A stretch of DNA of 53,010 bases from contig CAIXUG010000041.1 in assembly GCA_903922605.1 (NCBI GenBank), positions 1 to 53,010 of the forward strand, written 5' to 3'. The DNA comes from an uncultured Verrucomicrobiota bacterium (lineage in GTDB: Bacteria; Verrucomicrobiota; Verrucomicrobiia; Limisphaerales; UBA9464). Shown in pieces: positions 12,681 through 21,073 of this stretch (position 1 is its first letter; each line of letters opens with the position of its first letter). Made by a program: the position numbers and the translations under genes. The notes below the pieces were generated by a model that saw nothing but the letters and a program-made list of their open reading frames with translations, was not told where the DNA came from and did not search any database.

Positions 12681-13592
12681 TTACTTCCAAGCCGATCCGT
12701 CGTTCAGCCTGCTGACGGATTTGAGGTGACGCGTGCTCTTCCCGACAAACTCCGTCACAGTTTCCAAGTCCGCCGCCACCGCCCGCCGGTCAAAGGCGTT
12801 CAGCTCGGCGCTCACGTTCAGCCACGTCACAAATCCTTCCACGTCACACCCGTGCAAGCCGCCCAGACGCGTTAGGGCTTCCTCAACCTGAGCACGCTTG
12901 ACCCACCCAAATTCCAAACGGACGACTTCGGGCAACCGTCCATGAAACCATCCTGCCGGCATGGTGGCGACGCTGCGGGACGTATGTAGCGCAAACCACA
13001 GCAGGCGCACCAAGGCGGCCCGGAGATAGACGGCTCCCGCCCCCAGCGGCCCGTGCCGTTCCCAGCCTTCGACGGGTTCGGCGTGGATTGCGAGTTCCAA
13101 CGCTCCCTCCGCCACCCGCCACGCCAGGGACTTCGGCGGTGCCGGCCAGACACCCGCGCGGTTAAACCGAGGGCGCAAGGTCAGCAGCAATTCGCGCTCG
13201 CGCGCCAGTGCGGCGGCCTCGTCGGGACATGCTTGCCATTCGATGCGAACGGCGCGGCTCAGTAGCCGTAGGTGGCGGCGGGGCAGCCGTTCGGGATTGG
13301 CCACGCGATAATGGTTCAGCCGTTGCCGCAGGTTCTTCGCCTTGCCGACGTAGAGCACGGTGTCGCCCGCGTCGCGCAGCAGATACACGCCCGGATGCGT
13401 GGGCAGCGCGCGGAAGAACCCGCGCCCGAGCCGTTCGACCAGCGGCCGGGCGTCGGGCAGGAGACGGAGTTGCGCGCCGGACACCCGCGCATCTGACCGC
13501 AAAGGCTGGGACAACGCCAGTCGCCCCTCCGGTCGGACACCGGATGTCCCTGTGAACAACGCAAGGTTGACGCGCGAACCGAAATTACTCAT
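12681..13592 (-). CDS. GIY-YIG nuclease-domain protein (Cho/UvrC-N-like)
   Basis: A 303-aa protein. Residues about 61-145 form the GIY-YIG domain as in the UvrC N-terminus and the SOS-induced nuclease Cho: THPGVYLLRDAGDTVLYVGKAKNLRQRL, an arginine in the following helix, and a metal-binding glutamate in ARERELLL before LRPRFN. The C-terminal 150 residues are not recognised. Cho cuts the 3' side of bulky lesions during nucleotide excision repair, so a damage role fits. The gene diverges from the LexA-like gene, and its start codon lies inside the 16-bp palindrome at 13585-13600, so it is probably repressed by LexA. Confidence 0.8.
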   Translation of the reverse strand: MSNFGSRVNLALFTGTSGVRPEGRLALSQPLRSDARVSGAQLRLLPDARPLVERLGRGFFRALPTHPGVYLLRDAGDTVLYVGKAKNLRQRLNHYRVANPERLPRRHLRLLSRAVRIEWQACPDEAAALARERELLLTLRPRFNRAGVWPAPPKSLAWRVAEGALELAIHAEPVEGWERHGPLGAGAVYLRAALVRLLWFALHTSRSVATMPAGWFHGRLPEVVRLEFGWVKRAQVEEALTRLGGLHGCDVEGFVTWLNVSAELNAFDRRAVAADLETVTEFVGKSTRHLKSVSRLNDGSAWK

Positions 13593-13600
13593 CTGAGTAA
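13585..13600. promoter_or_regulatory. Perfect 16-bp palindrome, probable operator of the LexA-like repressor
   Basis: TTACTCA-TC-TGAGTAA lies between the divergent nuclease and repressor genes and covers the nuclease start codon. It ends three bases before the repressor ATG. I found no second copy in the window. It is not the E. coli or Bacillus SOS box. Confidence 0.65.
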
Positions 13601-13603
13601 GCC

Positions 13604-14218
13604 ATGAACGAATCTCCCGAGACGCGCGAGCGGGTGCTGGGCTACGTCACCCGGACGGTGGTGGCCGGTCGGCCCAGCCCGAGCCTGCGCGAGATCGCCC
13701 GCCACTGCGGCTTCGCGAGTTCGCGCGCGGCCGGCTGGCACGTCGAGACGCTGGTGCGCCAGGGCGTGCTGGCCCGCGACCCCGGCAAGGCGCGCTCCCT
13801 GCGGCCGGTGACGGCGACGCCCCGTCATCGCACGGCGGAGATTCCCATCTTCGGCAGCATTCCCGCCGGGTTCGGGGAGGAGCGGGAAGCCGAGGCGGAG
13901 GGCTGCATCGCCGTGGACCTCGACGAGCTGCAACTGAAGCCCACCGCGCGCACGTTCGCCCTGCGGGTGCGGGGCGATTCGATGATCGGCAAAGGCATCC
14001 TCGACGGCGACCTGGTGCTGTTGGAGCACGGCGCGGAGGCGCGACATGGACAGGTGGTGGCGGCGCTGATTGACGGTAAGAGCACGCTGAAAACCTATGT
14101 CGTGAAAAACCGGAAGGCATTTCTCCGCGCCGAGAACGCGAAGTATCCCGACCTGATCCCCGCCGAGGAACTCATGGTGCAGGGCGTGTTCCGCGCGCTG
14201 ATTCGGAAAGCGAAATGA
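13604..14218 (+). CDS. LexA-like self-cleaving repressor (S24 peptidase)
   Basis: A 204-aa protein with a LexA-type N-terminal winged helix (ERVLGYVTRTVVAGRPSPSLREIARHCGF, about residues 9-37) and a S24 peptidase domain. The cleavage bond is probably A88-G89 in SIPAGF. The catalytic serine is S126 in RGDSM and the lysine K163 in TLKTY. RecA filaments normally trigger self-cleavage. It is followed by the polymerase fusion after four bases, so the repressor and polymerase form one operon that it controls itself. It is probably the element's own LexA rather than the host's. Confidence 0.85.
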   Translation: MNESPETRERVLGYVTRTVVAGRPSPSLREIARHCGFASSRAAGWHVETLVRQGVLARDPGKARSLRPVTATPRHRTAEIPIFGSIPAGFGEEREAEAEGCIAVDLDELQLKPTARTFALRVRGDSMIGKGILDGDLVLLEHGAEARHGQVVAALIDGKSTLKTYVVKNRKAFLRAENAKYPDLIPAEELMVQGVFRALIRKAK

Positions 14219-14222
14219 CCCC

Positions 14223-17200
14223 GTGGCCCGCGCCATCGTCCATCTCGACGCCGACGCGTTTTACGCGTCGGTGGAACAGTCGGCGAATGCCGGCCTGCGG
14301 GGGAAGCCCGTCGCCGTGGGCGGCGAGAAGCGCGGCATCATCGCCAGCGCCAGCTACGAGGCGCGGAAGTTCGGCGTGTTCACGCCCATGCCGACCGTGC
14401 AGGCCCGCCGGCTATGCCCGCGCCTGATTGTTCTCCCCGGTGATTTCGAGCGTTACGAACAGTTCAGCCGGTGGATGTTCAGCTACGCGCAGGACTTCAC
14501 GCCGGACGTGGAAATTGCCTCCGTGGACGAGGGCTACTTCGACCTTTCCGCCACGCCGAAGCCGCCCCGCGAGGTCGCCACCATCGTCCGTGACGCCATC
14601 CGTCAGAGTCTCAAAATCAGCGTCAGCGAAGGCCTCGCCAGCAACAAGCTGGTGAGCCAGATTGCGGCCAAGCTCCACAAGCCCGCCGCGTTCGCCGAGG
14701 TGGCCGTGGGCGCCGAGTTGGATTTCCTCGCACCGCTTCCCAACAAATGGTTGCCCGGTGTGGGGCCGAAGACCGCCGCGCGTCTCGATGCCGCCGGGCT
14801 GGCAACCGTCGCCCATATCGCCGGCACGCCCGTTGATATGCTCGAATTGCTCGTGGGCAACCAAGCCCTCGCGCTGCGTCAGTTTGCGCGGGGCATTGAT
14901 GAACGGCCCGTGGTGCCCCTCCGGGAAGCGGCCAAGTCGTTTGGTGAACAGCAGACCTTTGCCGCCGACGTGACGGACGAAGGTTTTGCGGAAGCCACTT
15001 TGCGCCGCATGGCGGACAACCTCTTCGCCCGTGTGCGGGCCGAAGGCCGCACCGTCCGCACCCTGACGGTCAAGGTGCGTTACAACGACTTCGCCGAGGA
15101 CCAGTGCGGCGAAAGCCTGCGGGAACCGACGGCCCTCGAAACCGACGTGTATGGCCGGCTGGGGATCATGCTCCGGCAGGCGTGGCGGCGGCGCGTCAGC
15201 CTTCGCCTCGTATCGCTGAAGCTGTCCAACGTCCACGACGGCCGGTTCAGCGTGGAACTGCCCCTGGAGGCCAATGCGCGCAGGCAGGGGGCCAACGAGC
15301 GGCTGGCCCGCGTCGTGGACGATCTTCGCAAGGCGCGGGGCCATTCGATCATCCTGCGCGGCCACGACTTCACGTTGCGAAGCGCACCCGCTGCCAGCCC
15401 GACCGCCGCGCCCGTCGCGGCTCCGCCGCTCAAGCTCGTGGTGCGGGTGACACCGAAGCGCACCGCCTTCGTGCCGTTGCGCGTCCACAGCCACTACACG
15501 TTTCTCGACTCGACCCTCTCGCCGACGGCCATCGTCGAACTCGCGGTGAAGCACGGGCTGCCCGCCGTCGCGTTGACGGACAGCGGCAACCTGCATGGGG
15601 CCGCCGAGTTCGCACAGGCCGCGCGGCAGGCGGGTATCAAACCGATCTTGGGCGCGGAGCTTTCCGTGGGCGGTCACACGTTGCTGGCCTATGCCGCCAC
15701 GGCACGGGGCTACGCCAACCTCTGCCGCGTGCTGTCCCGTCCGAACAACCGAGAGACGGGCGACGAGGCGTCGGTGGCGAACCGGCAACGCGCGCCGTTT
15801 CGGCGGAGCGACCTGGAAGGCTGGACCGAAGGGCTGCTGGCCGTATCCGACGATCCCGCGCTCGCGGACCTGTTCCCCGGCCGCTTCTATCAGGCCGCCG
15901 CCAAAGTCCCCGGCAGGTTCCCGGCGGTGCTCTGTCCGCCTGTGCGCTACGGCACGCCCGACGACCGTCTGAAGTTCGACGTGGTGCAAAGCATCCGCAC
16001 CCGCACCCTGCTCCGGCAGGCACACGCCGGGAAGCAGGACGGGCCGTTCCATTTTCGTTCCCCGGCCGAAGTCGCGCCGTGGTTCGCGCGCCATCCCGAT
16101 TGGGCCGCGCACAGTCTGGAACTCGCCGAGCGGTGCGCCTTTGAGTTCCCGTTCGGCCCGCCGCAGTTCCCGGACTTCGTGACGCCCGACGGGGCCGCGC
16201 CCCGCGACTTCCTCCGCCGGCTGGTGCTGACCGGATTACGGAAACGCTATGGCACGCGCGCCCCGCAGTATGCGGCCCAGGTGGACGAGGAACTGCGGAT
16301 CATCGCCGAGGTGGGTTACGAAGCCTACTTCCTCGTGGTGTGGGAGATCCTCCAGGACTGCCGTGCGCACGGCATTGACTGGATCACGCGCGGCTCCGCC
16401 GCCGACTCGATGGTCTGCTACTGCCTCCGCATCAGCGACGTGTGTCCGATCCGCTTTGATCTCTACTTCAAGCGGTTCCTGAACCGCGAGCGTATGGCGC
16501 TCCAAAAGCTCCCGGACATAGACATTGATTTCCCGCACGACCGGAAGGACGACGTGGTGGACCTGATCTTCGCGCGCTACGGCCGCGAGCGGTGCGCCAT
16601 CGTGGGCGGGTTCTCCACGTATCAGGCCCGCGCCGCATTCGCGGACATCGCGAAAGTGCTGGGCGTGTCGGAAGGCCAGGTGCGGCGGTTCACCGAACAC
16701 TTTCCGTGGACGAGTTCCGGCAACCTGGTGGAGCACCTGCGGGGGGACGCCGAATGCCGTGAACTCCCGTTGGACGAGGAGCCGTTCCAGACGGCGTTGG
16801 CACTGGCGGCGTTCCTCGACGGCGTGCCGCGCAATCCCAAGATGCACCCGTGCGGGGTCGTGCTCTCACGACAGCCGATGCACGAACTGACGCCGACGTT
16901 CCTCTCCGCCAAGGGCTATCCGACCACGCATCTCGACATGGACGCCGTGGAATTGGTCGGCCTCGTGAAGCTCGACGTGCTCGCGCAAGGCGGGCTGGCC
17001 GTGTTGCGGGACGCCAAGGAATCATTGATCCGACGCGGTGTGAGCGTGGACTTCGGCGCGTTGGAGCCGTGGGCCGATCCGTCCGTGTGGGCCATGATCG
17101 CCGGGGGTGGCGCGCGGGCGGTCCATCACATCGAAAGCCCGGCCATGACCTCGCTCTGCCAGATGACGAACGTGCGGGAGATTGACGGCGTCATCGGCAT

Positions 17201-18470
17201 TGTCGCCGTCATCCGGCCGGGGGCGGCCAACGAAAACAAGAAGCGCAGTTTTACCCGGCGCTATCAGGGTTTGGAGCCGGTCACGTATCCGCACCCGTCC
17301 TTGGAAGCGTGCCTGCGAAGCACCTACGGACTCGTCACGTTCGAGGAACATATCCTGCAAATCAGCGAAGCGTTCGCCGGGCTGCCGGGCGGGCGTGCCG
17401 ACGTGCTGCGCCGCGCCTTGAACAAGGGGAAGACCGCCGTCATTGCGGAGCTAAGGGAGGAGTTTTTTGCGTGTGCCTTGGCGCGGGGACACCCCCCGGA
17501 GAAGGCGGCCGAAGTGTGGGAGTTGGTGGCGGGCTTCGCCGGGTATGCCTTCAACAAGGCGCATTCCACCGCCTACGGGGTCGAGGCGTATTGGGGCGCT
17601 TGGATGAAACATTATTATCCCGCCGAATTTCTCGCGGGCGTGCTCACCAACGGAAAGGGCTTTTACTCGCCGCTCGTTTACGTGCTCGAATGCCTTCGGC
17701 TCGGCTTGAAGCTATTGCCTCCGAGCGTGAATGCGCCCGGCCCGAAGTTTGGCGTGGAAGCCGGGGCCATTCGTGTGCCGGTGACGCACCTGAAAGGGCT
17801 GACCGACCGCACCGCCAAGACATTGCTGGCGGAACGGCGGCGGGCACCCTTTACGTCGCTCGCGGACTTCGCCCGTCGCGTCACCCCTCTGCCCGAAGAA
17901 ATGGAAGCCATAATCCGGGCGGGGGCGTTGGACGGGTTCGGCCGCCCGCGCACCGAACAGTTTTGGGAGGCGCAGTTGCTTGCCCGCACCTTCGGCGATA
18001 GGCACGCCCACGGCCAAGGTTGGTTGCTGCCGCCGCCCGGTCTGGACCGGCTCCCCGAAGTCGCCTTGCGCGAACCGACCCGCCGTGAACGGCTCGAATG
18101 GGAAAGCGACCTGTTCGGGTTCACCATCTCCGGTCATCCGTTGGAACTGTTCCCGGACGTGGCCTGGCAGAGCTACTGTCCTGTGGCGCGTCTCCATGAG
18201 TTCGTGGGGCAGACTGTGGTGACGTGCGGGCTGGTGGTGGAGGCGCGCGTGCATCATCAGGCGACCGGTGAGCCGATGAAGTTTATGACCGTCGCCGACC
18301 GCAGCGGCATCGTGGAGACGGAGCTGTTCGCGGCCAGCTACCGCAGTCACGCGCTGGCGACGATCCGGTATCCGGTGTTGGAGGTTGAGGGACGGGTCGA
18401 GCCGTTCGAGAACGGAAACGGTCACACGCTGCGCGTTATGCGCGCGGGGAAGCCCCGCACGGTCGCGTGA
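14223..18470 (+). CDS. Fusion of DNA polymerase IV (Y family) with DnaE-type polymerase III alpha (C family)
   Basis: One 1,415-aa frame. Residues 1-380 are a full DinB polymerase: HLDADAFYASVE (D9, likely steric gate Y14), SVDEGYFDLS (D102, E103), helix-hairpin-helix (LPGVGPKTAARL) and little finger. An Ala/Pro linker (about 385-412) leads to a DnaE polymerase: PHP domain from RVHSHYTFLDS (R420), GSAADSM, catalytic PDIDIDF (D767, D769), KLDVLAQGG (D918), FNKAHSTAYG, helix-hairpin-helix and an OB fold. The C-family part has about 1,000 residues, like error-prone DnaE2. All active-site acids of both enzymes are present. ImuB of the mutasome is a dead Y-family protein; here the Y-family part looks active. 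Translation starts at GTG, four bases after the LexA-like stop. Confidence 0.9.
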   Translation: MARAIVHLDADAFYASVEQSANAGLRGKPVAVGGEKRGIIASASYEARKFGVFTPMPTVQARRLCPRLIVLPGDFERYEQFSRWMFSYAQDFTPDVEIASVDEGYFDLSATPKPPREVATIVRDAIRQSLKISVSEGLASNKLVSQIAAKLHKPAAFAEVAVGAELDFLAPLPNKWLPGVGPKTAARLDAAGLATVAHIAGTPVDMLELLVGNQALALRQFARGIDERPVVPLREAAKSFGEQQTFAADVTDEGFAEATLRRMADNLFARVRAEGRTVRTLTVKVRYNDFAEDQCGESLREPTALETDVYGRLGIMLRQAWRRRVSLRLVSLKLSNVHDGRFSVELPLEANARRQGANERLARVVDDLRKARGHSIILRGHDFTLRSAPAASPTAAPVAAPPLKLVVRVTPKRTAFVPLRVHSHYTFLDSTLSPTAIVELAVKHGLPAVALTDSGNLHGAAEFAQAARQAGIKPILGAELSVGGHTLLAYAATARGYANLCRVLSRPNNRETGDEASVANRQRAPFRRSDLEGWTEGLLAVSDDPALADLFPGRFYQAAAKVPGRFPAVLCPPVRYGTPDDRLKFDVVQSIRTRTLLRQAHAGKQDGPFHFRSPAEVAPWFARHPDWAAHSLELAERCAFEFPFGPPQFPDFVTPDGAAPRDFLRRLVLTGLRKRYGTRAPQYAAQVDEELRIIAEVGYEAYFLVVWEILQDCRAHGIDWITRGSAADSMVCYCLRISDVCPIRFDLYFKRFLNRERMALQKLPDIDIDFPHDRKDDVVDLIFARYGRERCAIVGGFSTYQARAAFADIAKVLGVSEGQVRRFTEHFPWTSSGNLVEHLRGDAECRELPLDEEPFQTALALAAFLDGVPRNPKMHPCGVVLSRQPMHELTPTFLSAKGYPTTHLDMDAVELVGLVKLDVLAQGGLAVLRDAKESLIRRGVSVDFGALEPWADPSVWAMIAGGGARAVHHIESPAMTSLCQMTNVREIDGVIGIVAVIRPGAANENKKRSFTRRYQGLEPVTYPHPSLEACLRSTYGLVTFEEHILQISEAFAGLPGGRADVLRRALNKGKTAVIAELREEFFACALARGHPPEKAAEVWELVAGFAGYAFNKAHSTAYGVEAYWGAWMKHYYPAEFLAGVLTNGKGFYSPLVYVLECLRLGLKLLPPSVNAPGPKFGVEAGAIRVPVTHLKGLTDRTAKTLLAERRRAPFTSLADFARRVTPLPEEMEAIIRAGALDGFGRPRTEQFWEAQLLARTFGDRHAHGQGWLLPPPGLDRLPEVALREPTRRERLEWESDLFGFTISGHPLELFPDVAWQSYCPVARLHEFVGQTVVTCGLVVEARVHHQATGEPMKFMTVADRSGIVETELFAASYRSHALATIRYPVLEVEGRVEPFENGNGHTLRVMRAGKPRTVA

Positions 18471-18471
18471 A

Positions 18472-19164
18472 TTACACGCCGCCGAGGTCGGCCTGTTCCA
18501 AGACCGGGGCGACGCACTCGGGCGAATCGTTGCGGGCGGAGTTGACGACCTGACTGACGCGGTGACGTTCCAACGCCTCGTCCGCGAGCGGCACGCACAG
18601 AGCCGCGAGCTGCTCCGGTGTCGTGGCCTCGTCCAACCACCGGGTGGCTCCGTCCGCACTGAGGACTACCGGCATCCGGTCGTGAATCGGGGAGGCGGTG
18701 GCGTTTGGCGTGGTCGTCAGAATCGTGAACGTCTGTTCGTGGACGGCGGGGTTTTCGGCGGGTTGCCAGGATTCCCAAAGCCCGGCGAACAGCAGCGGTT
18801 CGCCGTCACGGCGCACAAACCACCACGGCAGCTTTTGTTTGCCCGACGGTTGCCACTCGAAGAAGCCGTCGGCCGGCACCAGGCAGCGGCGGCGTTTGAA
18901 GGCGGAACGGAAGGCGGGTTTGATGGCGACGGTTTCCGAGCGGGCGTTGATGCACGACGCGGCCAGCTTGGTGTCCTTGGCCCACGAGGGAATCAGCCCC
19001 CAGCGCAGTTCGTCCACCACGGGCAATCCGTCCCGCAACCGGATCACCGGGGCCAGTTGCATCGGCGCGACATTGTAGCGCGGCCGGGGCACCAGCAGGG
19101 TCAGTTCGGTTTGGCCGACCCGTATCCGCTTCGGCGGCTTGGCGAGGCTGTAACGTCCGCACAT
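18472..19164 (-). CDS. SRAP-domain abasic-site-processing protein (YedK/HMCES family)
   Basis: A 230-aa SRAP protein. It keeps the catalytic C2 (MCGRY), which crosslinks to abasic sites in single-stranded DNA once the initiator Met is removed. RYNVAP, NARSET, ADGFFEW and HDRMPVVL supply the active-site Asn, Glu and His. The family protects stalled forks from mutagenic bypass. It converges on the polymerase fusion with only one base between stop codons, which fits a shared damage-response module. It is preceded by a hypothetical gene 40 bases upstream in the same direction and may be cotranscribed with it. I see no ribosome-binding site before the ATG. Confidence 0.92.
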   Translation of the reverse strand: MCGRYSLAKPPKRIRVGQTELTLLVPRPRYNVAPMQLAPVIRLRDGLPVVDELRWGLIPSWAKDTKLAASCINARSETVAIKPAFRSAFKRRRCLVPADGFFEWQPSGKQKLPWWFVRRDGEPLLFAGLWESWQPAENPAVHEQTFTILTTTPNATASPIHDRMPVVLSADGATRWLDEATTPEQLAALCVPLADEALERHRVSQVVNSARNDSPECVAPVLEQADLGGV

Positions 19165-19204
19165 GGGGGGAAGGATGGCACACGAGCCACGGACGGGGAA
19201 GCGG

Positions 19205-19642
19205 CTACACCGGGAGTGCCGGAGGCTGGCTGCGGCAGTTCCCCTCAGGCGGCTGATCCAACCAGTTGAGCAAGTCTTGGACGGTGGGGTGGTCCGGATC
19301 GCCGCTCGGGAAAGTCACCGGCGCTTGATACTCATGCTCGGACAACACAGGTGTCTGCCCTTCGGATTCCTCAGCGGGATTCGGCAGGAGTTCCAGCACG
19401 GCGTAAAAGCGTTGCCCCTCAAGGTGCCAGGTCGTGGGGTCTTCCGGGTGCCAATTGAAATAGGCTTCGACGTATGGGCCGCTTTTGTTGGGCACGAAAA
19501 AGGTGAGCGTGCCGTCGTCGCCGACCCGGCGGAGGACCAGCTCCAAAGGCCAGCGGGTGAGCCGCGCGCGGAGTTCGGGCGGCAGCCCGACCCGGTCCAT
19601 CTGCTCTGGCGTTGCCAGCGGATACTGTCGGGCTTCGGCCAT
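19205..19642 (-). CDS. Hypothetical protein upstream of the SRAP gene
   Basis: A 145-aa soluble protein starting MAEARQYPLATPEQMDRVGL. It contains GDDGTLTFFVPNKSGPYVEAYFNWHPEDPTTWH and a Pro-rich C-terminus. I do not recognise a family. The ATG at 19642 is preceded by AATAATACTAG, a plausible -10, about 22 bases away, and that start leaves the AT-rich promoter non-coding. It is followed by the SRAP gene after 40 bases. Confidence 0.6.
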   Translation of the reverse strand: MAEARQYPLATPEQMDRVGLPPELRARLTRWPLELVLRRVGDDGTLTFFVPNKSGPYVEAYFNWHPEDPTTWHLEGQRFYAVLELLPNPAEESEGQTPVLSEHEYQAPVTFPSGDPDHPTVQDLLNWLDQPPEGNCRSQPPALPV

Positions 19643-19737
19643 GCCGAGAGGTTGGGCGCGGCTAGTATTATTTTCCAGCCGACATTTGCTTGGTTGCGTT
19701 GCTCGGTTAAACCCGGAGGCAATAAACGGAACGCCAT

Positions 19738-20121
19738 TCACGTTTTGAAGAGAGTGGTGAGGGTGGCGTCGTCGAGAATCGTCAGCTTCCACGTATTGCC
19801 GCCTAATTCTACACAGCGCGACACCGCCGCTTCAGCCTCAGTCCGTCGCCCCAGCAGAGTGAACGCCCAAGCCAGTTCAAACCAGCCGGCCGGATGCTGT
19901 GGGGCAACCGTGGTTGCGTGCTGTGCGAGATACAAAACCGGCTCCGGTTGCTGCGCGGCCCGATAGATACGGCAACGGAGGAACAGCACGGCGGGGTGGT
20001 TACGATAGGCGAAACCGACTTCCTCGATTGCCTCTGCCGCCTCGTGGTTATTGCCCAACTCAAGCCAGCCCTCGGCGGCACGGAGCGCGGCGGTATCCGC
20101 CGATGGCAGTTCACCGTTCAC
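19738..20121 (-). CDS. TPR-repeat protein
   Basis: A 127-aa protein with about three tetratricopeptide-like helical pairs (AAEGWLELGNNHEAAEAIEE, FLRCRIYRAAQQPEPVLYLA, GWFELAWAFTLLGRRTEAEA), ending in WKLTILDDATLTTLF. TPRs mediate protein contacts. Its GTG start overlaps the stop of the nuclease gene by GTGA (20118-20121), so the two are coupled and the proteins may interact. A remnant with a similar ending is at 20867-20956. Confidence 0.75.
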   Translation of the reverse strand: MNGELPSADTAALRAAEGWLELGNNHEAAEAIEEVGFAYRNHPAVLFLRCRIYRAAQQPEPVLYLAQHATTVAPQHPAGWFELAWAFTLLGRRTEAEAAVSRCVELGGNTWKLTILDDATLTTLFKT

Positions 20122-20651
20122 CGACCCGCGTAGGGTTCGCTGTGGGCCAAGTGGGCTTGCCAGTTGTCGGCATACTTCGCCGCCAGTTCGGGGTTGTGAA
20201 TGACCAACAGATTCTCGGCGTTGTTCTTTTCGGCGGCCGTCGTGAAATTGAAACTGCCGGTCAAGAGGGTAGCGCCGTCAATGACCATGACTTTGTTGTG
20301 TGCTATGGCGTGACGCGCATCAATGAAGGTGGCGATCTCCGCATGAGCCACGAAATCGGCGGACGAGTAGCGTTCGGTGCGTTGGCTCCGGTCGAGAATA
20401 ACTTGAACCTTCACGCCCCGCTTGTGTGCGTCCACGAGCGCCTTCGCGATGGGTGCGGACGTGAACGAGTAGGCTTGAACCAAGACCGTGTTGCGCGCCT
20501 TGTCCAGTTCACGAACGACGGCTTCGGTGCATCCGCCTTTGGGCGAAAAATAAACCTCCGTGTCGGTGGTGGTGGCAGTGCGGCGTGGTTCCTTGGCCTG
20601 AGCGGCGAACAGGCTCAGGCACAGGGCGAGGGTAAAAAGGGCGTGGCGCAT
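20118..20651 (-). CDS. Secreted phospholipase-D-family nuclease (Nuc-like)
   Basis: A 177-aa protein with a signal peptide (residues 1-19, LFTLALCLSLFAAQA) and one HKD motif H118-x-K120-x4-D125 in HNKVMVID, followed by TGSFNFT. This is the layout of the Nuc endonuclease of plasmid pKM101, a periplasmic dimeric DNase. Enzymes of this type often travel on conjugative elements. It is the first gene of a pair with the TPR gene. A secreted DNase on an element could modulate DNA uptake, which is inference. Confidence 0.88.
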   Translation of the reverse strand: MRHALFTLALCLSLFAAQAKEPRRTATTTDTEVYFSPKGGCTEAVVRELDKARNTVLVQAYSFTSAPIAKALVDAHKRGVKVQVILDRSQRTERYSSADFVAHAEIATFIDARHAIAHNKVMVIDGATLLTGSFNFTTAAEKNNAENLLVIHNPELAAKYADNWQAHLAHSEPYAGR

Positions 20652-20866
20652 ACAGGCCGGATGATTGGTGTTGCCTCAGTTCACGCAAGACACAGTTCGC
20701 CTGCCAGCCTTCAGCCGAAGCTAAGCCGCCGATGGAACATGCGGCCCCCGCAACTAAGTCCGCCGCTTATGAGATGAAGACCCGCTCCCCAAGGAGCTTC
20801 ACTTTTCTGATCCGCGCTGGCATGTGTTTGGACCACACGCGCGGGAATTGGTTCGGTTGAATCGTG

Positions 20867-20956
20867 GGCACGAGAACCACGAACCACTTGGTTAGGATCG
20901 TCGAGAACCGTCAGATTCCACGGCTTGGCGAATGTGCCGGCAATAGTCGTTGAATG
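20867..20956 (-). pseudogene. Remnant of a TPR-protein C-terminus
   Basis: On the minus strand one frame reads KPWNLTVLDDPNQVV, close to the WKLTILDDAT ending of the TPR gene at 19738, and the DNA is alike over about 30 bases. No TPR repeats precede it. The rest of the gene-free stretch 20652-21073 shows no other gene, repeat or clear terminator. Confidence 0.4.
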
Positions 20957-21073
20957 GTTTGCTTCGTTACTGTGATACGCTCAATTGCCCTTGCCGGTCT
21001 GTTGGGACGTGAATTCAGCGGGTGACAGTTCAGACAAAGGCGGATTATTCTCCCTTTGAAATCTGATCCCCAC

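Noticed and set aside
14412-16112. A long minus-strand reading frame opposite the polymerase fusion
   Set aside because: No domain is recognisable and it mirrors codon positions of the fusion gene.
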